DNA from: Anaerolineae bacterium
Lineage (GTDB): Bacteria; Chloroflexota; Anaerolineae; DRVO01
Reading direction: 5' to 3'
Length of the DNA: 11,069 bases
NCBI GenBank assembly: GCA_012719195.1
Contig: JAAYAV010000026.1
Coordinates: 1 to 11,069 of the forward strand
Each line of letters begins with the position of its first letter. Positions within the stretch are counted from its first letter, which is position 1. This document shows positions 7,358 to 11,069 of this stretch, in pieces. The notes beneath the pieces are model-generated. The model was not told where the DNA came from. It saw only the letters and a list, made by a program, of their open reading frames with translations, and searched no databases. Position numbers and translations under genes: made by a program.

Positions 7358-9066
7358 TACTTCGCCTCCTCCGGCAAGCAGCGCTCACTGGGCAGCGGCC
7401 GACGTATCATCTCGCGGACAGTCTGTCCTGCCGGCACCATGGGGTAGACGTTCTCCTCTCCCTTCACCCGGAACTCGATGATGAACGGGCCCGGATGCGC
7501 TATGGCGGCCCGAATGGCATCGTCGACTTCTTCCCTAGTGGTTACGATGAGTCCCGGTATACCGTACGCCTCCGCCAGACGGACGAAGTCGGGGCTGCCG
7601 ATAGGCGTGGCGGCGTAGCGGCTCGAAAAGAACATCTGCTGCCACTGCCTGACCATCCCCAGGTAGCCATTGTTCAGGATGGCCATTTTGATCGGCAGCT
7701 TCTCTTGCGCGATGGTACCCCACTGGTTCAGGGTCATCTGCGTTCCGCCATCACCCGCCACCATCCAGACCTGCTTATCCGGGTTTCCCACCTGCACGCC
7801 CATGGCCGCGGGGATGCCGTACCCCATCGTCCCCAGCCCGCCGGAGGTGCAGAGTGAGCGCGGCAAGTCGTGGCTGTAGTACTGGGCCTCCCACATCTGG
7901 TTTTGTCCCACATCCGAGACCATCATGGCCTGACCTTCGGTCAGGGCAGAGATGCGGCTGACGACGAATGGCGGCAGCAGTTCCTCGGTTTCGTGCTTGA
8001 GAATGTCGCGCGACCGCTCCTCCTGGCGCCACTCGTCGATTAGGCTCCACCAGGGCTCGAACTCGCAGGGCTGGACAAGGGGCAAGAGCTGCTGCAGAAC
8101 CAGATTGGCGTCGCCGACGATGGGGACGGTAGGAGCCACGTTCTTACCCACCTCCGCCGGGTCGACGTCGATGTGCACTATCTTGGCGTTGGGCGCCCAG
8201 GCTGAGGCTTTGCCGGTAACCCGATCACTGAAGCGCATGCCGACCGCCAGGACGAGGTCGGCCTTGTCCACCGCCATGTTCGCCGATGCCGCCCCGTGCA
8301 TGCCCATGAACCCAAGACTGCGCGGGTGCGATTGGGGGAAGCCACCGATACCCAGCAAAGTCATGGCCACCGGGGCCCGATACTTCTCCGCCAACGCCGC
8401 CAGAGCCTCGAATGCACCGGCCCGGTTCACCCCGCCGCCCGCAATGATGAGGGGACGCGCGGCAGCATTCAGCAGCTCCGCCGCCATGCGCAACTGCCGC
8501 ACATTCCCACGCTGCGTCGGCCGGTAGCCGGGCAGGTCGACCTTGTCCGGGTAGCTGAACTCGGCCTTGCTCATGGCGACGTTGCGCGGTAGATCGATCA
8601 GCACCGGTCCCGGCCGCCCGGTGCGTGCGATGTGGAAAGCCTCGATGAAGGCCTGTGGCAGTTCCGAGATCTCGCTGACCAGGAAGTTGTGCTTTGTGAT
8701 GGGTAGCGTTATGCCGGTGATATCCGTCTCCTGGAAGCCATCTCGGCCCAACACTGCCGTGGAGACCTGCCCGGTGATAGCGACCATCGGAACTGAGTCC
8801 ATGTAGGCGGTTGCTATGCCAGTGACCAGGTTGGTCGCTCCCGGGCCCGAGGTGGCGATGCACACCCCCACCTTGCCCGTGCTGCGGGCGTAACCATCGG
8901 CAGCATGGGCCGCGCCCTGCTCGTGCCGCACCAGCACGTGGCGGATGGGATAGTCGATCATGGCGTCGTAGGTATCGATGATGGAGCCGCCAGGGTAGCC
9001 GAAGACAACGTCCACGCCTTCCCTGATCAGGCACTCCCAGACCATTTGTGCGCCTGTCAGTTCCAT
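7357..9066 (-). CDS. ilvB: Acetolactate synthase large (catalytic) subunit
   Basis: This TPP- and FAD-dependent enzyme makes 2-acetolactate from pyruvate, or 2-aceto-2-hydroxybutyrate from pyruvate plus 2-oxobutyrate. The 569-residue product has the three TPP-family domains. The N-terminal domain has FGYPGGSI and the catalytic glutamate E49 in VRHEQGAAHAADGYAR. The central domain contains GFMGMHG and ends in VHIDVDPAEVGKN. The C-terminal TPP domain has GDGG...NN (438-440 and 465-466) and GMVRQWQ. The segment after GDG reads TQMTLNQWGT, where most family members have a QEL/QEM-like stretch. The ATG at 9066 follows AAGGAG at 6 nt. ilvD ends 18 bp upstream, and ilvN overlaps by one base. Other TPP enzymes such as glyoxylate carboligase are unlikely given the adjacent ilvN and ilvC. 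Confidence 0.97.
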   Translation of the reverse strand: MELTGAQMVWECLIREGVDVVFGYPGGSIIDTYDAMIDYPIRHVLVRHEQGAAHAADGYARSTGKVGVCIATSGPGATNLVTGIATAYMDSVPMVAITGQVSTAVLGRDGFQETDITGITLPITKHNFLVSEISELPQAFIEAFHIARTGRPGPVLIDLPRNVAMSKAEFSYPDKVDLPGYRPTQRGNVRQLRMAAELLNAAARPLIIAGGGVNRAGAFEALAALAEKYRAPVAMTLLGIGGFPQSHPRSLGFMGMHGAASANMAVDKADLVLAVGMRFSDRVTGKASAWAPNAKIVHIDVDPAEVGKNVAPTVPIVGDANLVLQQLLPLVQPCEFEPWWSLIDEWRQEERSRDILKHETEELLPPFVVSRISALTEGQAMMVSDVGQNQMWEAQYYSHDLPRSLCTSGGLGTMGYGIPAAMGVQVGNPDKQVWMVAGDGGTQMTLNQWGTIAQEKLPIKMAILNNGYLGMVRQWQQMFFSSRYAATPIGSPDFVRLAEAYGIPGLIVTTREEVDDAIRAAIAHPGPFIIEFRVKGEENVYPMVPAGQTVREMIRRPLPSERCLPEEAK

Positions 9067-9084
9067 ATCCGTCTCCTTCGGTCC

Positions 9085-10761
9085 CTATTCCTCGGTCAGA
9101 ACGGCGCCGGTGTTGGCTGAGGTGACCAACCGAGCGTAGCGCCGAAGGTAGCCACGCTCCACTCGAGGCTCCCAGGTCGGCAGTTCCGCCAAACGCTCCC
9201 TGATCTCTTCGTCCGACAACTCGACGGTGATCGAGCCGGCAGGGATGTCGAGCACCACGCTGTCGCCATCGCGTATGGCAGCGATCGGGCCTCGCGCTGC
9301 TGCCTCCGGCGACACATGCCCGATGGCGGCCCCGCGGGTGGCTCCCGAGAATCGGCCGTCGGTCAGAAGCATGACCTGGCCGTCCAGCCCCATCCCCGAG
9401 AGAATCGAGGTGGGCGTGAGCATCTCCCGCATACCGGGACCGCCCTTGGGTCCCTCGTAACGGATTACAAGTACGTCCCCCACCTCAAACTGACGAGCCA
9501 TGATGGCCTTGGTGGCCGCCTCTTCGCTGTCGAAGACGCGAGCCGGCCCGCGCAGGCGCTGCTTATCGGGTGGGAGGGCCGCCTTCTTGATCACCGCTCC
9601 CTGCGGCGCCAGGTTCCCCATCAGAACCACAAGGCCGCCGGTGGTGCTGTAGGGGTCGGCCAGCGTCCGGATGACGCCAGCATCACTCACCGCCGCCTTG
9701 GCCAGCAGCCCGTCCAGCCCACCGGCCGCGACGGTGGTAACGTCCCGCTCCAGTAGCCCGGCCTCGGCCAGACGAGCCTGCACCCCCGGGATGCCTCCTG
9801 CCCGATCCAGGTCCTCGATGTGATGTCCGCCCACCGCCGGGCTCATCCTGCACAAGTGCGGCGTGCGAGCACTGATCCGCCCGATTTCATCCAGCGAAAG
9901 GTCCACCCGTGCCTCGTGGGCGACGGCCAGGAGGTGCAGGACCGTGTTGGAGGAGCCACCCAGGGCCATGTCCACGCTCAGACCGTTGGTGAAGGCGGCC
10001 TTGGTCATTATGTCGAGCGGCTTGGTGTCTTCGCGCACCAGGTCAAGGATGCGCATGCCGGTCCGGCGGGCCAGCACCAAGCGAGCGCCTGCCACTGCGG
10101 GAACAGTGCCGTTGCCCGGCAGTGCCATACCGAGGGCCTCGGTGAGGCAGTTCATTGTGTTGGCGGTAAACATGCCGGCGCAGGACCCGCAACCGGGGCA
10201 GGCCACGCGTTCTAGCTCGTCCAGCTGGGCCTCAGTCATCGAGCCGCTGGCCACGGCGCCGACGGCCGAGAACACATCCTGCAGGTCCACCGCCTGCTCC
10301 CCCCAGCGGCCGGCCAGCATAGGGCCGCCGGAGACGATGATGGACGGGATGTTGAGGCGGGCGGCGGCCATGAGCATCCCGGGCACGATCTTATCGCAAC
10401 TGGCAACTAGCACCAGTCCGTCGAAGGCATGCGCCTGTGCCATGCTCTCCACTGAGTCGACCACCAGTTCGCGGCTAGCCAGGGAGTAGCACATGCCGGC
10501 ATGGTTCATGGCTATGCCGTCGCAGATGCCGAGCACGTTCACTTCCATCGGCGTGCCGCCGGCCATCCGCACGCCGGCCTTCACCGCGTCGGCGACCTGC
10601 CGCAGGCTCTGATGCCCGGGGATTACCTCGTTGTAGGAGTTGACTACCCCGATCAGCGGCCGATCGAGTTCCTCGTCGCTGAGGCCGAGGGCGCGGAAGA
10701 GAGAGCGGTGCGGAGCCCTTTCGATCCCCTTGGTGACGGCATCGCTTCGCCTGGCTGCCAT
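9085..10761 (-). CDS. ilvD: Dihydroxy-acid dehydratase
   Basis: This IlvD/Edd-family Fe-S enzyme dehydrates 2,3-dihydroxy-isovalerate and -methylvalerate to the 2-oxo acids of valine and isoleucine. The 558-residue product has the normal length. Motifs are TKGIERAPHRSL, DGIAMNHAGM, ASCDKIVPGM (Cys122 and Lys124), CPGCGSCAGMFTANTMNC (Cys194) and GRFSGATRG. At the position where [2Fe-2S] plant/mycobacterial enzymes have TPCN, this one has IPGH, like the E. coli and Bacillus enzymes, which suggests the oxygen-labile [4Fe-4S] type. The ATG at 10761 is chosen because AGGAG lies 7 nt upstream and homology begins there. An in-frame TTG at 10893 would add 44 non-homologous residues and lies in the terminator tail. 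It is the first enzyme gene after the attenuator. Confidence 0.96.
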   Translation of the reverse strand: MAARRSDAVTKGIERAPHRSLFRALGLSDEELDRPLIGVVNSYNEVIPGHQSLRQVADAVKAGVRMAGGTPMEVNVLGICDGIAMNHAGMCYSLASRELVVDSVESMAQAHAFDGLVLVASCDKIVPGMLMAAARLNIPSIIVSGGPMLAGRWGEQAVDLQDVFSAVGAVASGSMTEAQLDELERVACPGCGSCAGMFTANTMNCLTEALGMALPGNGTVPAVAGARLVLARRTGMRILDLVREDTKPLDIMTKAAFTNGLSVDMALGGSSNTVLHLLAVAHEARVDLSLDEIGRISARTPHLCRMSPAVGGHHIEDLDRAGGIPGVQARLAEAGLLERDVTTVAAGGLDGLLAKAAVSDAGVIRTLADPYSTTGGLVVLMGNLAPQGAVIKKAALPPDKQRLRGPARVFDSEEAATKAIMARQFEVGDVLVIRYEGPKGGPGMREMLTPTSILSGMGLDGQVMLLTDGRFSGATRGAAIGHVSPEAAARGPIAAIRDGDSVVLDIPAGSITVELSDEEIRERLAELPTWEPRVERGYLRRYARLVTSANTGAVLTEE

Positions 10762-10768
10762 TTCTGCA

Positions 10769-10773
10769 CTCCT
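10769..10773 (-). promoter_or_regulatory. Ribosome-binding site of ilvD
   Basis: AGGAG lies 7 nt before the ATG at 10761 and decides the ilvD start. The octamer AGGAGTGC containing it (10766-10773) can also pair, with one G-U, with GCACTCTT in the 5' arm region of the upstream long hairpin, a possible sequestration contact. Confidence 0.75.
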
Positions 10774-10793
10774 AGTATGTGCTGTGAGCGCGA

Positions 10794-10838
10794 CAAGGAC
10801 GCACTCCGGATGAGCTCCGGCTGAAGAGTGCGCCCTTG
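10794..10838 (-). promoter_or_regulatory. Long stem-loop in ilvD 5' UTR
   Basis: The arms 10794-10806 and 10826-10838 form a 13-bp stem with a single G-U pair. Inside it is a second short helix (CGGA/TCCG, loop GCTCA), with a 6-nt bulge on the 5' side. No T-run follows on the transcribed strand, so it is not a terminator. It sits between the attenuator terminator and the ilvD ribosome-binding site and may protect the readthrough mRNA or control ilvD initiation. Confidence 0.6.
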
Positions 10839-10840
10839 CT

Positions 10841-10876
10841 GTGGGTTTCTTCGCCCACCCTCTCTTCAGGAGAGAG
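10841..10876 (-). repeat. Two small hairpins in the ilvD leader
   Basis: One inverted repeat is 10841-10845 with 10854-10858 (GTGGG/CCCAC, 8-nt loop). The other is 10860-10865 with 10871-10876 (CTCTCT/AGAGAG, 5-nt loop). Both are perfect but short. Neither is followed by a T-run on the minus strand. They form a structured stretch between the terminator and the long stem-loop; the function is unknown. Confidence 0.35.
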
Positions 10877-10885
10877 CTATGTCTG

Positions 10886-10917
10886 AACAACAAAGAACCT
10901 CCCTGCTCGGGAGGTTC
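10886..10917 (-). terminator. Attenuator intrinsic terminator
   Basis: On the minus strand GAACCTCCC (10917-10909) and GGGAGGTTC (10903-10895) form a perfect 9-bp stem with a 5-nt loop GAGCA. TTTGTTGTT follows immediately (10894-10886). This is a textbook Rho-independent terminator placed 29 nt after the leader peptide stop and 124 nt before ilvD, so it would abort transcription of the whole operon unless disrupted. Confidence 0.88.
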
Positions 10918-11020
10918 GTGCTGTCTCTTCTATGGTTACTCAGCCCTCAGGCCCACTGCCTCCCGACAAGCGCCGACCGCTCCTCTAGTACGAGGAGCGT
11001 GGTAATTACCAGGAGGAGGC
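10907..11020 (-). promoter_or_regulatory. Ribosome-mediated attenuator: competing RNA segments
   Basis: Segment 1, GCCTCCT (11020-11014), overlaps the first Leu codons. Segment 2, TCGGGAGGC (10966-10958), lies just before the leader stop. Segment 3, CCTCCCGA (10914-10907), is the 5' terminator arm plus the start of its loop. Segment 2 pairs with 1 (7 bp, one G-U) or with 3 (8 bp, perfect), and 3 with the terminator 3' arm (9-bp stem). Stalling at the control codons would mask 1 and allow 2:3, the antiterminator. A ribosome reaching the stop would mask 2 and allow the terminator. A further perfect 8-bp hairpin (10978-10985 with 10992-10999) overlaps the control codons and may act as the pause hairpin. 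The layout is seen in the sequence; the mechanism is inferred from known attenuators. Confidence 0.78.
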
Positions 11021-11048
11021 CCTTGACTGCCTTGGTTGAGCGACTCAA
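10947..11048 (-). CDS. Leu/Val/Ile/Thr-rich leader peptide of the ilv-leu-thr operon
   Basis: This 33-residue ORF starts at TTG 11048 and stops with TGA at 10949-10947. Residues 11-21 are LLLVITTLLVL, eleven consecutive branched-chain or threonine codons (6 Leu, 2 Val, 1 Ile, 2 Thr). The rest is basic or polar, ending GRQWA. GAGG lies 6 nt before the TTG. The control block uses GTA twice, CTA and ATT, codons likely to be rare in this GC-rich genome, which would sharpen ribosome stalling. The stop lies 29 nt before the terminator stem, and the antiterminator segment is within the last codons. This matches IlvL-type regulatory leader peptides in design, though not in recognisable sequence. The frame is open to the window edge, so an upstream start (CTG at 11060, or beyond 11069) is not excluded. 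No promoter for it is visible; it must lie outside. Confidence 0.8.
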   Translation of the reverse strand: MSRSTKAVKGLLLVITTLLVLEERSALVGRQWA

Positions 11049-11049
11049 C
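11035..11049. repeat. Palindrome over the leader peptide start codon
   Basis: GTTGAG/CTCAAC is a perfect 6-bp inverted repeat with a 3-nt loop. On the transcribed strand the first arm contains the TTG start of the leader peptide. It could tune leader translation or be a DNA operator half-site pair; it is short enough to be chance. Confidence 0.35.
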
Positions 11050-11069
11050 TCACACCTCAGTTCGGTGCA

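Noticed and set aside
10841..10858. Plus-strand terminator
   Set aside because: The hairpin has a T-rich loop rather than a T-run after the stem, and there is no plus-strand gene to terminate.
10762..10893. 44-residue N-terminal extension of ilvD starting at TTG 10893
   Set aside because: The TTG lies in the U-rich tail of the attenuator terminator, the extension has no DHAD homology, and a good AGGAG sits 7 nt before the ATG at 10761 where the family sequence begins.
10886..11069. T-box riboswitch in the ilv leader
   Set aside because: No T-box consensus (a GGTGGNACCGCG-like antiterminator bulge) was found. The GGTAATTACC stretch is explained as Val-Ile-Thr codons of the leader peptide, which gives a better model.

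Overview
The window is a single high-GC operon on the minus strand. Read 5'->3' on that strand, the order is leader peptide/attenuator - ilvD - ilvB - ilvN - ilvC - leuA - leuC - asd - thrC - leuD, with leuD running off the window at position 1. All nine enzymes belong to branched-chain amino acid synthesis or to the aspartate-semialdehyde to threonine branch. No tRNA, rRNA, mobile element, CRISPR array or credible plus-strand gene was seen. The many long open frames on the plus strand are antisense shadows of these genes, as expected in GC-rich DNA.

Layout by position. 10762-11069 is the 5' leader region. It holds a 33-codon leader peptide ORF (10947-11048) with an uninterrupted LLLVITTLLVL block, then mutually exclusive antiterminator and terminator pairings, a canonical intrinsic terminator (10886-10917), and three further hairpins before the ilvD ribosome-binding site. 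5851-10761 holds ilvD, ilvB, ilvN and ilvC, which cover the parallel valine/isoleucine pathway. 4146-5732 is leuA and 2822-4081 is leuC (leucine branch). 443-2819 holds asd and thrC (aspartate semialdehyde and threonine). 1-446 is leuD, the small subunit of the isomerase whose large subunit is leuC. Most junctions are tight or overlapping: GTGA at leuC/asd, ATGA at thrC/leuD, and TAATG at ilvB/ilvN. Only ilvC-leuA (118 bp) and leuA-leuC (64 bp) have real gaps, and each gap carries an inverted repeat.

How it fits together. AHAS (ilvBN), KARI (ilvC) and DHAD (ilvD) make the 2-oxo acids of valine and isoleucine. LeuA and LeuCD divert 2-oxoisovalerate to leucine. Asd and ThrC lie on the route to threonine, the usual source of 2-oxobutyrate for isoleucine. 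The leader peptide control block contains Leu, Val, Ile and Thr codons, which are exactly the end products of the enzymes behind it. The best reading is one ribosome-mediated attenuator sensing four amino acids for a fused thr-ilv-leu operon. leuB, ilvE, ilvA, hom and thrB are not in this window.

Organism. The GC-rich coding sequence, the ilvDBNC-leuA-leuC order, the IlvC, LeuC and IlvD subtypes, and a threonine synthase with a four-cysteine N-terminal knuckle suggest a bacterium, possibly a member of Chloroflexota. This assignment is only a moderate-confidence impression and cannot be proven from the window. The main promoter must lie beyond position 11069.
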